The notes: generated from the letters alone by a model not told the origin. DNA of 62,301 nucleotides from an uncultured Trueperaceae bacterium (GCA_937907415.1 CALCHY010000356.1:1-62301); one strand, 5' to 3'; counted from the stretch's first letter, positions 17,574 to 26,674 are shown. Program-made: numbers and translations.

Positions 17574-17611
17574 GCCGCTCCCCCCGCCACGCCTTGGGCG
17601 GAAGGCCCTGG

Positions 17612-17617
17612 TATCGT
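17612..17617 (+). promoter_or_regulatory. -10 hexamer TATCGT, leaderless type
   Basis: TATCGT, 6 bases upstream of the ATG at 17624; it should drive the phosphoesterase-holB unit. Confidence 0.5.
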
Positions 17618-17623
17618 TGACGC

Positions 17624-18385
17624 ATGCGTTTCCTGGTTCTAAGCGACGTCCACGCCAACCTCCCAGCCCTCGACGCGGTGCTGGCGCAAGCGCGGCAGCG
17701 TGGCTTCGACGCCACCGTGTTCCTTGGAGACGCGGTTGGTTACTACCCGCACGCGGAGGAGGCGGTGCAGCGCCTCATCGAACTGAACCCCGTGGTGCGC
17801 ATCATGGGTAATCACGACTCCGCCCTCTTGGAGCTGACGGAGGGTGACCGCGGCGACCATTGGGCCGGTGGCGTCGTCATGAACGTGCTCGAGCGGCAAC
17901 TCGTGACGCTGAGCGGCGACTCCCTGCGGTTCTTGCATAGCCTCACGCCGCGCAAGTCGCTTAGCGGCTTCGAGGCGACGCACGGCGCCCTCACGCAAGA
18001 ATGGGATTACCTCTCCACCATGGCAACCGCGCAGGTGAACGTAAGCCTCATGTCGGAGAAGTTGTTGTTCGTAGGCCACACGCACGTGCCGAAGATCTTC
18101 GCCACCGCGAGCAACGGCGTCCAAGACTTGTGGCGCACGGTGTCGTTCAACTACCCGCAAGAGTCCACTTACCGCATTCCACCGCTTGCCCGCGTCATCG
18201 CCAACCCTGGTGCCGTTGGGCAGCCGCGCGATCAGATTCCCCTGGCGTCTTACTTCCTGTACGACGCCGAGACCCGCGTGATCACGCACCACCGCGTCGA
18301 GTACGACCTCAAGTCGGTGCAGGCCGACGTCTTGGCGGCCGGCTACCCCGAGATGCTCGCGGCGCGCCTGGAAGCGGGTAGGTGA
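17624..18385 (+). CDS. Calcineurin-like metallophosphoesterase
   Basis: A complete set of metallophosphoesterase motifs: D-x-H (SDVHANLPAL, residues 7-9), GDxxGYYP, GNHD, and GHTH. At 253 residues it resembles the YfcE/MJ0936-like group of small phosphodiesterases, but the substrate is unknown. Its last codons overlap the GTG of holB by 4 bases (GTGA), so the two are translationally coupled. Confidence 0.85.
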   Translation: MRFLVLSDVHANLPALDAVLAQARQRGFDATVFLGDAVGYYPHAEEAVQRLIELNPVVRIMGNHDSALLELTEGDRGDHWAGGVVMNVLERQLVTLSGDSLRFLHSLTPRKSLSGFEATHGALTQEWDYLSTMATAQVNVSLMSEKLLFVGHTHVPKIFATASNGVQDLWRTVSFNYPQESTYRIPPLARVIANPGAVGQPRDQIPLASYFLYDAETRVITHHRVEYDLKSVQADVLAAGYPEMLAARLEAGR

Positions 18386-19353
18386 CCACGGCAAGGCAGC
18401 TGGTGCCCGTCGGGCAGGACGCCGCGCTAGGCGCGCTGCGGCGCATGTGGGGCGGCGGCTCCGGGCCACGCACCCTGCTCTTCATGGGACCAGACGAAGT
18501 AGGCCGCAGGTTGGGCGCTAGCTGGCTGTGCGCCCTCGTGAACTGTCAGGCCGCTGACGCTCCCACCCGTCCGTGCCTCGAGTGCGAGAGCTGCCGCTTG
18601 CTGCTCGCCGGGGCGCACCCTGACCTCAAGGAAGTCGCGCCGGCGTTCGCCACCGAGTCTGGCCGCGTCAAGCGCGACCCGGAGATCCGCATCGACCAGC
18701 TCGTCACGCGCGAGCGCGGCGACAGTGAGCCGCTCGGTCCGTGGCTGCGCACGCGGCCGCGTTACAGGGCGCGCCTCGGGGTCATCGACCAGGCGCACAC
18801 CATGAACCTCCCCGCAGCGAACTCGTTCCTCAAGATGTTGGAGGAGCCACCAGCGTGGGCCATCGTCGTGCTGATTGCGCCAGGCCCAGACGCGCTCTTG
18901 CCAACCGTGGCTTCGCGCTGCGTGACGGTGCGCTTCGGAGCGGTAGACGTCGAGGCGCTGCAGGGCAGCGGCGGCCTTCCGCTACTCACGCCCGTCCTCG
19001 CCGGCCACCCAGCGGTGAGGCTCGGACAGCCGGGCGCCTTGGTGCGCGCTAGCGCAGAAGCCGACGCCACCGCGGCAGCCAAGGCAGCGGCGGAGGATTT
19101 CCTGGACGCCGTCAACGGCGACCTGCTTGACGCCTTGCTCGGGGCCGAGGCGTTCGCGAAGGCCGTTACGGCTGACAGCGCCACGCAACCTGGCCCGCTC
19201 GGTTGGCTACGCGAGTTGCTGCGCCAACGCGACCTAGCTGGCTACGCGGCTGCCCTCGACGCCGTCGACGCGTGCGAGCGGGCCCTCGCGGCTTACGCTC
19301 AGGCGCCTTTGGCCTGCGCGGTCCTCGCCCTCGAGTTACGTGCCAACAACTAG
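18382..19353 (+). CDS. holB: DNA polymerase III delta' subunit
   Basis: A 323-residue clamp-loader subunit. It has a degenerate P-loop (GPDEVGRR), as expected for delta', then four zinc-type cysteines (55, 65, 68, 71) and the sensor/SRC segment VASRC. The sentence-like core LPAANSFLKMLEEPP is characteristic. It helps load the sliding clamp at the replication fork. The GTG at 18382 overlaps the phosphoesterase stop. Its own TAG shares the palindrome CTAG with the stop of the converging ricT. In Bacillus, holB and ricT (yaaT) are also neighbours, though codirectional. Confidence 0.88.
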   Translation: MTTARQLVPVGQDAALGALRRMWGGGSGPRTLLFMGPDEVGRRLGASWLCALVNCQAADAPTRPCLECESCRLLLAGAHPDLKEVAPAFATESGRVKRDPEIRIDQLVTRERGDSEPLGPWLRTRPRYRARLGVIDQAHTMNLPAANSFLKMLEEPPAWAIVVLIAPGPDALLPTVASRCVTVRFGAVDVEALQGSGGLPLLTPVLAGHPAVRLGQPGALVRASAEADATAAAKAAAEDFLDAVNGDLLDALLGAEAFAKAVTADSATQPGPLGWLRELLRQRDLAGYAAALDAVDACERALAAYAQAPLACAVLALELRANN

Positions 19354-20153
19354 GCGTTGCCGCCACGAACGCGGCTGATCTCGGTGGCAGGGAACTCGGC
19401 CATGCCGCCCTCGTCCGTCCTCAGTTCCACCGTGCCTTTCAGTGGGTTCAGTTTGACGACGCGGCCGCAGGTGCCGCTGCCGTCGTGGCACGCCTTGGCG
19501 CCCTTGCGCGGCATGCCCTTGAGCAGATCGCGGTACATCTCGTGCTCGTACTGCAAGCAGCACATGAGGCGCCCGCATGGCCCGCTGATCTTCTCTGGGT
19601 TGAGGGGCAGCTGTTGATCTCGCGCCATGCGGATGCTCACGGCGTTGAAGCTTTGCAGCCAGGTGCTGGAGCACGTGCCGTCGCCGCACACGCCCAACGC
19701 GCCGAGCATGCGCGCCTGATCGCGCGGCCCGACGTTGGCGAACTCGATGCGCGCCTCCGTGTGCGCCACGAGTTCCGCGGCCAGCACGCGCAACGGCGCT
19801 TGCTGTTCGCTCGTGTAACTCACGACTAGCAGCGACTCGTCGATGTTGAACTCGACCGCGACGACCTTGACTTCGGCATCCACTTGCCGCGCCCGCGCTT
19901 TGAGGAGCCACTTCAGGTCCTCTGCTTTGGCGTTCAGCTCGTCGTAACGCGCGATGTCATCGGCTTGAGCGTCGCGCACGTAGTGACCCTGCGGCTTGGC
20001 GACTTCCGTTACGCCGGTACGGACCTTGGCCATCTCGAGCCCGCGGCGCGTGGTGACCACGCAGCGCGTGCCGAGCGCAGGCGCCGTCGGTGGCGCCTCC
20101 ATGTAGTGGATCTTCGGACCGTTATCGAACTTCACACCGATGCACTCTGGCAT
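19350..20153 (-). CDS. ricT: PSP1-domain protein, RicT/YaaT-like
   Basis: A 267-residue protein with the PSP1 core: VGPRDQARMLGALGVCGDGTC near residue 145, then NPEKISGPCGRLMCCLQYEH. The cysteines in CGDGTC, CGRLMCC and the later KACHDG are those known to bind Fe-S clusters in the RicA-RicF-RicT (Y) complex of Bacillus, which promotes mRNA processing by RNase Y. No RicA or RicF is seen here. The ATG at 20153 has AAGGAG 8 bases upstream; TAGAAT at 20237-20232 may be the -10. Confidence 0.88.
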   Translation of the reverse strand: MPECIGVKFDNGPKIHYMEAPPTAPALGTRCVVTTRRGLEMAKVRTGVTEVAKPQGHYVRDAQADDIARYDELNAKAEDLKWLLKARARQVDAEVKVVAVEFNIDESLLVVSYTSEQQAPLRVLAAELVAHTEARIEFANVGPRDQARMLGALGVCGDGTCSSTWLQSFNAVSIRMARDQQLPLNPEKISGPCGRLMCCLQYEHEMYRDLLKGMPRKGAKACHDGSGTCGRVVKLNPLKGTVELRTDEGGMAEFPATEISRVRGGNA

Positions 20154-20241
20154 GGAAGGGTCTCCTTATCGTGCGACCGCGGGGCCGCCGAGCGGCGGCG
20201 ACGCCGAGAGGTGCGCTCTAGGTACTCGCCCATTCTAAGAC

Positions 20242-20880
20242 TCAGCTCGCAGGTACCAGCTCTGCGCTTGGTCGGAGGCGCGCCACGGGAGCGAACGTCT
20301 TACGGTGGATCGGGCTCGGACCAATGGCTGCTAGCGCCTCCAGGTGCTCCCTCACTCCGTAACCCTTATGGCGCTCTAGCCCGTAACCGGGGTAGGTGTT
20401 CGCGAGGCGCAACATGTGTGCGTCACGCACGGTCTTGGCTAGGACGCTGGCGGCGGCGACCTGGTAACTGCGCGCGTCGCCCGCCGCAACGGCTAACTCG
20501 GGGAGCGGCGAACCTAGTCGCAGGTAGTCAGTTACGAGGCCGTCAGCTTGCGGCACGAGCGCGGCAAGCGCGCGCCGCGCCGCGAGCTTAGTTGCTGCCA
20601 GCACATTGAGGGCGTCGACCTCTGCTGCGCTGGCGAACCCGACCGCGTAAGCCACCGCCTCTACCCTTACCTGGTCGGCGAGTGCGGCGCGCCGGGCAGC
20701 GTCGAGGGTCTTCGAGTCGCGGTACGGGTGTTCGCGTTCGGTCTGGAGGATGACGGCGGCAGCTACGACGGGGCCACAGAGCGCGCCGCGGCCGGCCTCA
20801 TCGACGCCTGCTACTAGTTTCGCCCCGGCGCGCCACAGTTCCTCTTCGAGTGACCAGTCCGGGGTAGGGCGCTGGCTCAC
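20242..20880 (-). CDS. rnhB: Ribonuclease HII
   Basis: RNase HII removes ribonucleotides from DNA and RNA:DNA hybrids. Motifs: VAGVDEAGRGALCGPVV with the first catalytic D and E, RDSKTLD, the tyrosine-containing SYQVAAASVLAK, and KTVRDAHML with the later acidic residue. The GTG at 20880 overlaps the TGA of the kinase gene (GTGA) and gives 212 residues, normal length. The frame is open much further upstream, but that is shadow of the kinase. Coupling of rnhB to a sensor kinase is odd. Confidence 0.93.
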   Translation of the reverse strand: MSQRPTPDWSLEEELWRAGAKLVAGVDEAGRGALCGPVVAAAVILQTEREHPYRDSKTLDAARRAALADQVRVEAVAYAVGFASAAEVDALNVLAATKLAARRALAALVPQADGLVTDYLRLGSPLPELAVAAGDARSYQVAAASVLAKTVRDAHMLRLANTYPGYGLERHKGYGVREHLEALAAIGPSPIHRKTFAPVARLRPSAELVPAS

Positions 20881-22037
20881 GCGCCCGCTGGCACCGCGGC
20901 GGCCACCTGGTCTGGCAACGTGAAGTAGAAGGTGCTGCCGCGCCCGACTTTCGACTCGACCCAGATGCGCCCACCGTGCTTCTCGACGGCGAGTTTGCAG
21001 AAGGTAAGGCCCATGCCCGTGTCGTAGCGGTCGTGGATGGTGTGCCGCGACTGCTCGAAGGCGTTGAAGATGCGCTTGTGATCGCTCTCGGGTATGCCCT
21101 CGCCGTCGTCGCGCACGCTGAGGACCACGCTGCCGTCTTTGCTCCAAGCCCGGAAGTCTATGTAACCGCCGCGGCGAGTGTGTTTGATGGCGTTGGCCAT
21201 GAGGTTGGCGAGGATGCGCCTCAGGAGCTTCGGGTCCCCGACGACGGTCTCCGCCTCAGGGCGCACGAGGAAGCCGAAGTGCCTGTCCCTTGGGCCGCCG
21301 CTGACGTCGCCCAAAGCGGACTTGGCGAGGTCGGTGAGGCTCTCGATGTGCTCTGGGTGGAAGGGCATGTGCCCATCCTTCATGCGCCGAACGTCGAGGA
21401 TGTTCGCGGCTAGGTTGAGGAGGTGCTGCGACTCGCTGCGCGCGAGGCTAAGGAGTTCCTCTACGGCGTCTTCTCCCCCTTGGCCGTTGAGCATCTCGAG
21501 GCTGTGGTCCAGCAGGCCCATGACGCTCGAGATCGGGCTCTTGAGGTCGTGCACGAGCATGTGGATGAGGTCATCCTTCATGCGCTCGCTTTCCTTGTAA
21601 GCCTGTTCGAAGCGCCGCGCTTCCTCGAACGCCTTGCGCATGGCGCCCTCGGCCCGGCGGCGTTCAAGGAGGCTGACCAAGTGGGCCTTCACTACCGTTT
21701 GGCGCGTCGGCAGCGTGATGTAGGCGTCCGCGCCCTCCTCGATGACCTTGGCGTGCAAGGCCACGTTGGCGGGTCCCAGGTATACGAAGGGGATCTCTTC
21801 GAACCCCTTGCGCCGCCTGATGATGGTGACGAGGTCGAGCTTGGGGACGCGCTCCTGGAGCCCGTGATCGAGCACGAGCGCACTCGGGAGGTTCTCGCCG
21901 CGCGTGTCGTACAAGAGCTTCTCGACGTCCGTGTACGTGCGGCCGGTCAAGCCGAGTTCCTCCACCACTGGGAGGAACCCGGCCGCGCGTTCCTCGGAGT
22001 GCATGGCGATTAGCGCCCAGGGGGCAGAGTCCGGCAT
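20877..22037 (-). CDS. Sensor histidine kinase with degenerate N-terminal receiver
   Basis: Residues 1-125 have the shape of a response-regulator receiver: Asp57 sits in LVLDHGL, but the early acidic pair is replaced by A-M-H and the conserved lysine by Leu109 (ITLP). A coiled-coil linker follows, then HisKA with His163 (LVHDLKSPIS) and an HATPase domain with an N box (LMANAIKHT) and glycine boxes (DDGEGIP, GMGLTFCK). No membrane segment, so it is cytoplasmic. TAGTAT lies 6 bases before the ATG at 22037, favouring that start over the GTG at 22040. Couples to rnhB by GTGA. No partner regulator gene adjoins it. Confidence 0.85.
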   Translation of the reverse strand: MPDSAPWALIAMHSEERAAGFLPVVEELGLTGRTYTDVEKLLYDTRGENLPSALVLDHGLQERVPKLDLVTIIRRRKGFEEIPFVYLGPANVALHAKVIEEGADAYITLPTRQTVVKAHLVSLLERRRAEGAMRKAFEEARRFEQAYKESERMKDDLIHMLVHDLKSPISSVMGLLDHSLEMLNGQGGEDAVEELLSLARSESQHLLNLAANILDVRRMKDGHMPFHPEHIESLTDLAKSALGDVSGGPRDRHFGFLVRPEAETVVGDPKLLRRILANLMANAIKHTRRGGYIDFRAWSKDGSVVLSVRDDGEGIPESDHKRIFNAFEQSRHTIHDRYDTGMGLTFCKLAVEKHGGRIWVESKVGRGSTFYFTLPDQVAAAVPAGA

Positions 22038-22043
22038 CACGAC

Positions 22044-22049
22044 ATACTA
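22044..22049 (-). promoter_or_regulatory. -10 hexamer TAGTAT, leaderless type
   Basis: TAGTAT lies 6 bases before the ATG at 22037 and only 3 before the GTG at 22040, so it decides between the two start codons. Confidence 0.55.
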
Positions 22050-22220
22050 CCAGCGAAAGTAGCGCTCCACGAGCTAGTTCCTGTAGACTCCTTCACTGTT
22101 CCGCAACTTGGCGCGCAGCGAAGCGGCTCGGCGCATTACGGCGCGCCGTCTAGCAGGAAGTGCACCTAGGGCGCCTAGGCGATCGCCTAAGCACGACGTT
22201 GAGCACCGCCACCTGCCTGC

Positions 22221-22226
22221 TAGCAT
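22221..22226 (+). promoter_or_regulatory. -10 hexamer TAGCAT, leaderless type
   Basis: TAGCAT, 7 bases upstream of the ATG at 22234. The 184 bases between the kinase start (22037) and this element's end hold no gene I can support. Confidence 0.45.
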
Positions 22227-22233
22227 GCCCCGA

Positions 22234-24663
22234 ATGACCGCGCCTGGCTCCCTGCCCATGCTGCAGCTCACGTACCCGTGGGTGCTGATCGCGGTCGTGC
22301 CGCTGCTGGCGGGGCTGTACTTCACGCGCAGGAGCGGCTGGTGGCTACGTGCCATCACCCTAACCGCGTTGCTGTTCGCCTTGGCGCAGCCATGGTGGAG
22401 CGCGCCGGGTGGGCGCCTGGCGGTGCTGGTCGACGTCTCGGACTCAGTCGGCAGCAACGCGTTAGACGTCGCCCGCCAACTAGACCTGTCTGGCTACGGG
22501 CAGCCCCCGCAGTTCGCTTACGTCGCGGCGGACACCACGGTCGTCGCCGAACTCGGCGCGCGCGTGCCTAGCGGCCTCGAAACCGACGCGACCGACCTAG
22601 CGCGTGCGCTGCAGGTGGCCGTCGCCAATGGGGCCGCGCGCGTCCTCCTGCTTTCAGACGGGGTGACGCCAGAGGCGGCCATGCTGGCCAGCCTCCCGGC
22701 CATACCGATCGACGTCATCCCCGTTCAGGCAGCTGACGACGCGCGGGTCGTCGACTTGCTGCTCCCAACGCGCGCCGCGCCTGGGCAACTCCTCGAGGGC
22801 ACTGCGCTGTTACGCACCGACCGCGCAACGACAGGAACGTTGCGGGTGAGGGTTGGGGGCAACATCACGGAGGAGCGCCAGGTAGACCTGCCAGCCGGTT
22901 CTAGCGCCGTCACGTTCACCTTCGGCGTTCCGGCAGGCGGCGGGGCGGGAGCGGCGCTAGCCGTTGGCGTCGAGCTCGCCGTTCCGTTCGAGCAGGCGCG
23001 CGGCAACGATAGCGCTGACGGGCTCGTCACCATCCAAACCCGGCCTCCAGTGCTCGTGGTCGACGATCCGGCCTCAGCTAGTCTCCTGCGGCTCCAGGGC
23101 TTCGACATCGTCGAGGGCGGCCCCGACGCCCTTACGTTCCCGCTCGCTTACAGCGCGGTCGTGGTCCGCGGCTCAGCCGGTCAGTTCAGCGCAACGCAAC
23201 TTGAGTTGCTCGCGCAGTACGTGCGCGACGGCGGCGGCCTGCTCATGACCGGCGGCCCCGAGTCGTTCGGGTTCGGCGCCTGGTACCGCACGGCGGTAGA
23301 GGACGTTCTGCCGGTGACCACCGACTTGCGTACCGAGGTGGCGCTGCCGCTCGTGGCGATGGTCATGGTCATCGACCGCTCGCAGTCGATGGCTAGCGGC
23401 CGCCCCGCGAAGATCGACTTGGCCAAGGAGGGCGCCGTCCAGGTCGTCGACCTGGCGTACGACCAGGATCTCCTTGGCCTCATCGCGTTCAGTGACGGGC
23501 CGGGCACGAGGTGGGTGTTCCAGTTGCGGCCAGCCACGGAGCGCGGCAAGCGCGAGATGGCGGCAGGCATCTACGCGCTCGACACTGGCGGCGGCACCGT
23601 GCTAGAGCCTGCGTACAAGCAGGCGCTGGACGCTCTCGCGGGCGTCGACGCCGCGGTCAAACATGTGATCGTCCTCTCGGACGGCCAACTCTACGACCAA
23701 GGCCCGTTCGGCGCGAACGGCACGGACTTCGGTGCCATGGCCGAGGCGGGCTTGGCGGCCGGGATCACTACCTCGACCATCGCCATCGGCGCCGCCGCGG
23801 ACTTCCAGCGCCTTGCGGCCATCGCACAGGCTGGCGGTGGGCGCTACTACGCTGCGCTAGACGCCACGAGCCTGCCGCAGATCTTCACGAACGAGGCGCT
23901 CACGGCTACGCGCGCGCTCCTCGTGGACGACCCGACCGCACCGCAACCGCGCCCCAACCCCCTGTACAGCTTCCCGCCCACGTTGCCGCCAGTGGAGGCG
24001 TACGTCGCCACCACCCTCAAGTCAGACGCGCAGTTGCTCCTGGCTGGCAAGGAGGACGAACCGATCCTCGCCACCTACCGCTCAGGGCTCGGCCGCACGG
24101 CGGCTCTTACGACGGACCTCAACGCCTGGGCCGGCGCCTTCGGAAGGTGGCCAGAACTACCAGGGGCGTTCGGCACGCTCGTGCGGTGGTTGCAGGCGCG
24201 CCCAGACGGCATGGCCGCCAGCGCCGTGCGCTCAGGCAACGCCGTGCGCATCACGCTTGACGCCGTGCAGAACGGCGAGTACCTCAACGACTTGCGGCCG
24301 ACCGCGCGCTTCGGCACTAGCAGCGCCGTTCTAGAGCAGGTAGCCCCGGGCCGCTACCAAGGGCTGGTGCCGTGGCGTGGCAGCGCGGGTCCGGACGTGG
24401 TCGTGGCCGTAGGTGGCGAACTCGTCGCGCGGGCGCGCGTGTCTGGCCCGGACCCGGAGTATGCGGATGTCGACGGACCTGCGCTGCTAGCCAACGTCGC
24501 CGCTCATACGGGCGGCATGGTGGTCAACCCGGAGACCTACCGGCCGGCGCTTGGCACCGTGCGGCGCGCTGCTTGGCAGTGGCCCTTGGCCGCAGCCGTT
24601 GCGCTGTTCATGCTCGAGCTCGTGTGGCGGCGCCGCACAGGCACCGCCGCCAACGACAGGTAA
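22234..24663 (+). CDS. Large membrane-anchored VWA protein (glutamine amidotransferase-like/VWA)
   Basis: An 809-residue protein. Two N-terminal membrane segments (about residues 10-45) are followed by LAVLVDVSDSVG, a first VWA-like strand with a D-x-S-x-S-type site. Residues about 270-340 look like a class I glutamine-amidotransferase-like fold without an evident cysteine. A second VWA domain begins MVMVIDRSQSMASG, a good MIDAS motif. A beta-sandwich-like region and a last membrane helix with basic tail (LELVWRRR) close it. The layout resembles bacterial aerotolerance/BatA-like membrane proteins, function unknown. It stands alone, without an MoxR ATPase nearby. Confidence 0.75.
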   Translation: MTAPGSLPMLQLTYPWVLIAVVPLLAGLYFTRRSGWWLRAITLTALLFALAQPWWSAPGGRLAVLVDVSDSVGSNALDVARQLDLSGYGQPPQFAYVAADTTVVAELGARVPSGLETDATDLARALQVAVANGAARVLLLSDGVTPEAAMLASLPAIPIDVIPVQAADDARVVDLLLPTRAAPGQLLEGTALLRTDRATTGTLRVRVGGNITEERQVDLPAGSSAVTFTFGVPAGGGAGAALAVGVELAVPFEQARGNDSADGLVTIQTRPPVLVVDDPASASLLRLQGFDIVEGGPDALTFPLAYSAVVVRGSAGQFSATQLELLAQYVRDGGGLLMTGGPESFGFGAWYRTAVEDVLPVTTDLRTEVALPLVAMVMVIDRSQSMASGRPAKIDLAKEGAVQVVDLAYDQDLLGLIAFSDGPGTRWVFQLRPATERGKREMAAGIYALDTGGGTVLEPAYKQALDALAGVDAAVKHVIVLSDGQLYDQGPFGANGTDFGAMAEAGLAAGITTSTIAIGAAADFQRLAAIAQAGGGRYYAALDATSLPQIFTNEALTATRALLVDDPTAPQPRPNPLYSFPPTLPPVEAYVATTLKSDAQLLLAGKEDEPILATYRSGLGRTAALTTDLNAWAGAFGRWPELPGAFGTLVRWLQARPDGMAASAVRSGNAVRITLDAVQNGEYLNDLRPTARFGTSSAVLEQVAPGRYQGLVPWRGSAGPDVVVAVGGELVARARVSGPDPEYADVDGPALLANVAAHTGGMVVNPETYRPALGTVRRAAWQWPLAAAVALFMLELVWRRRTGTAANDR

Positions 24664-24671
24664 GCTCGGAC

Positions 24672-25823
24672 CTACTCCTCGTCGTCGACAGCGGCGCCTT
24701 GTGGCGACTCGAAGGGCGCATCCACGTCGACCTTCATGACCTCGCGCAGCACGGCGGTGGCGTAGGCGCCTTTCGGCAGGTCGAACCCGACCGTGAGGGC
24801 GCTGCCTGCTTGCGCGACGGTCGTGTTGTCCAGCAGCACGCGCGTTGGGCGGCGATCGCCGCGCCTCGAACCGAACTGCGCCCAGCGCAGGTCGTAGTGC
24901 GCCAAGACGAGCGCTTCGACAGCGCCAGCCAAGCCCGTCGTCGGCTTCACCTTGCGGCCGTGAAGCGGAAGCGTTGCGCTGATCTCCAGCGCCAACGCCC
25001 GCGGCGACTCGACGGCGGCGTCCTCGACGAGGAACGTGCCGCCCGTTGCGTGCTTACGCGCCCAATCCCCCTCGACTACCGCCTGGTACCAGCCGCGCTC
25101 GCAGCGTTCGGCGAGCATGGCGTTGAACAAGAGCGACTGCAGCGCCGACACGAAGAAGCGCTTGAGGTGATGGCCGCCCGGAACGCGTTCACCGCGAACT
25201 ACGCGAAGGCCGTCGTAAGCGTTGCTCCCGAAGCGTCCGAAGCGCTGGGGACCGAACCAGTTCGGTGAGCCGCGCTGCGCGAGCGCGTCGAACGCCGCCA
25301 CCGCGCGCTCGCGCGCTTCATGCCCGACGCCTTGGATGGTGATCTCGAAGCGGTTACCACGCAGGTGGCCGATGCCGAGCTTGTTGCGGTGGTAGCTCTC
25401 ATCGAGAACGCGCACGCCCGGCATGGCCATCAGCTCGTTCACGGCCTCGGAGTAGCGCTTGGGTAGCGACAGCCACTGCACGGTAACGGCCGCCTTGTCC
25501 TTCAGGCCGGCCACGCCGATGGCGTTAGGTTCGACGCCTGCGCGCTGCAACGCCAGTAGCAGGTCGCGGGTGGTGTAACCGCTCTTCTCGACGAGGAGGT
25601 AACGGTGTGAGCCGCTGCCTTCCGGCAGGTACGCGGGCAGTTCGGTTACGCGGAAGTCCTCCGGCACGGAGCGGATACTGCCGCCACTACCAAGCAGGTC
25701 AGGCGTGACGAGCGGCAGCTCGCTCCAGCGGAACGTGAACTGCTGCCGCTCAAGGTCTGGGTCCGGCTGTGGGCTCCCCTGTTCTTCGTGGATCACCGTT
25801 GGCGGCGCTTGGTCAGTCGTCAC
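24672..25823 (-). CDS. truD: tRNA pseudouridine synthase D
   Basis: TruD makes pseudouridine 13 in tRNA. The catalytic aspartate lies in GVAGLKDKAAVTVQWLS; EDFRVTELPAYLPEGSGSH, LRGNRFEITIQG and the NWFGPQRFGRFG segment are typical. The GTG at 25823 overlaps the TGA of the LON-domain gene (GTGA) and gives 383 residues. The first 50 residues are a polar extension before the conserved part, so a later start cannot be fully excluded. The stop lies 8 bases from that of the converging VWA gene. Confidence 0.92.
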   Translation of the reverse strand: MTTDQAPPTVIHEEQGSPQPDPDLERQQFTFRWSELPLVTPDLLGSGGSIRSVPEDFRVTELPAYLPEGSGSHRYLLVEKSGYTTRDLLLALQRAGVEPNAIGVAGLKDKAAVTVQWLSLPKRYSEAVNELMAMPGVRVLDESYHRNKLGIGHLRGNRFEITIQGVGHEARERAVAAFDALAQRGSPNWFGPQRFGRFGSNAYDGLRVVRGERVPGGHHLKRFFVSALQSLLFNAMLAERCERGWYQAVVEGDWARKHATGGTFLVEDAAVESPRALALEISATLPLHGRKVKPTTGLAGAVEALVLAHYDLRWAQFGSRRGDRRPTRVLLDNTTVAQAGSALTVGFDLPKGAYATAVLREVMKVDVDAPFESPQGAAVDDEE

Positions 25824-26479
25824 GCCCTGCCACGCTTGGTGCGGCCGCGGCGTTGCATGCGCTCGAGCATCATGCCGCGCGCGAGGTCGAAGCGTTGGCG
25901 CAGCGAGTCCGCCTCGAGCAGCGCCTGCTTGGCTGAGGTCGGGACGAGGATGTTGGCGCACACGAACGACGCCTGGTAGAACGGGTCTTCTGGCACGTGC
26001 TTGTCTATCTCGCTGCCCGCCTCTCCGCGGAAGCGCGTGCCTGCGTAGGTGCGGAAGGTGTCAAGGGCGTCCCATGCCGCGATGGCCTCTTCGTTTGGGT
26101 CGCCGCGGTCCAGCGGGGCTGGCTGTTCTACAGCGTAGCTAAGGGGCCTGCTCGAGCCGCCGCGCTCGTCGACCTCGACCACGGAGACGACCTCGACGAG
26201 CGTGCGCTCCTGGCCATGCACGAGGAGGTCGAAGGTGCCGTCGGGGTTCTCCTCAGCGGAGAGCACGTGTACTACGGTGCCGTAGCGCGCGACCCTTGGG
26301 CCGGTGTCACTGATGGCAGGACGTTCATCCGAGTAGGCGATGATGAAACGCTTCGGCTCGTCCTCTTGGGCGAGCACCTCACGGACAAGGCGCTTGTAGC
26401 GTTCCTCGTGAGCGGTCAACGGCACGGTCATGCCCGGGAAGACCACCACGTCGAGGGGGAAGATGGGCAGTCTGTTCAT
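25820..26479 (-). CDS. LON substrate-binding-domain protein
   Basis: A 219-residue protein consisting of the N-terminal (LON/PUA-like) domain of Lon without ATPase or protease parts. It begins LPIFPLDVVVFPGMTVPLTAHEERY, the diagnostic start of this family, and ends in a helical, very basic tail. Function of stand-alone LON domains is unclear. TACCGT 6 bases upstream of the ATG suggests a leaderless transcript that also carries truD. Confidence 0.85.
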   Translation of the reverse strand: MNRLPIFPLDVVVFPGMTVPLTAHEERYKRLVREVLAQEDEPKRFIIAYSDERPAISDTGPRVARYGTVVHVLSAEENPDGTFDLLVHGQERTLVEVVSVVEVDERGGSSRPLSYAVEQPAPLDRGDPNEEAIAAWDALDTFRTYAGTRFRGEAGSEIDKHVPEDPFYQASFVCANILVPTSAKQALLEADSLRQRFDLARGMMLERMQRRGRTKRGRA

Positions 26480-26485
26480 AGCTAA

Positions 26486-26491
26486 ACGGTA
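26486..26491 (-). promoter_or_regulatory. -10 hexamer TACCGT, leaderless type
   Basis: TACCGT, 6 bases upstream of the ATG at 26479. Between it and the tRNA terminator (26492-26637) I see no gene, only a 7-base inverted repeat at 26553-26571. Confidence 0.45.
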
Positions 26492-26637
26492 CCAGGTGGC
26501 CGCGTCAGGTAGTGACGCGCATAGTGCAAGGAGTTAACGCTTCGGCAACGCTTGCCTAGTCAGCCTAGGCAGGAGCCAAGCTTGCCTACGGCTGCCCAAC
26601 TGGGGCTATCTGTGCGCCGCCACCGCGCCAGACGAGC

Positions 26638-26670
26638 AGAACCCGGAACGCATGACACGTTCCGGGTTCT
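26638..26670 (-). terminator. Hairpin terminator of tRNA-Asp
   Basis: A perfect 13-base inverted repeat (AGAACCCGGAACG / CGTTCCGGGTTCT) with a 7-base loop lies 4 bases beyond the CCA end of the tRNA. The reverse-strand arm itself ends in TTCT and is followed by a moderately T-rich run. Confidence 0.75.
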
Positions 26671-26674
26671 CTGG

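Noticed and set aside
26553..26571. Inverted repeat TGCCTAG/CTAGGCA near tRNA-Asp as an attachment site or operator
   Set aside because: Only 7 bases per arm, no direct repeat of the tRNA end, and no integrase or foreign-looking genes nearby.
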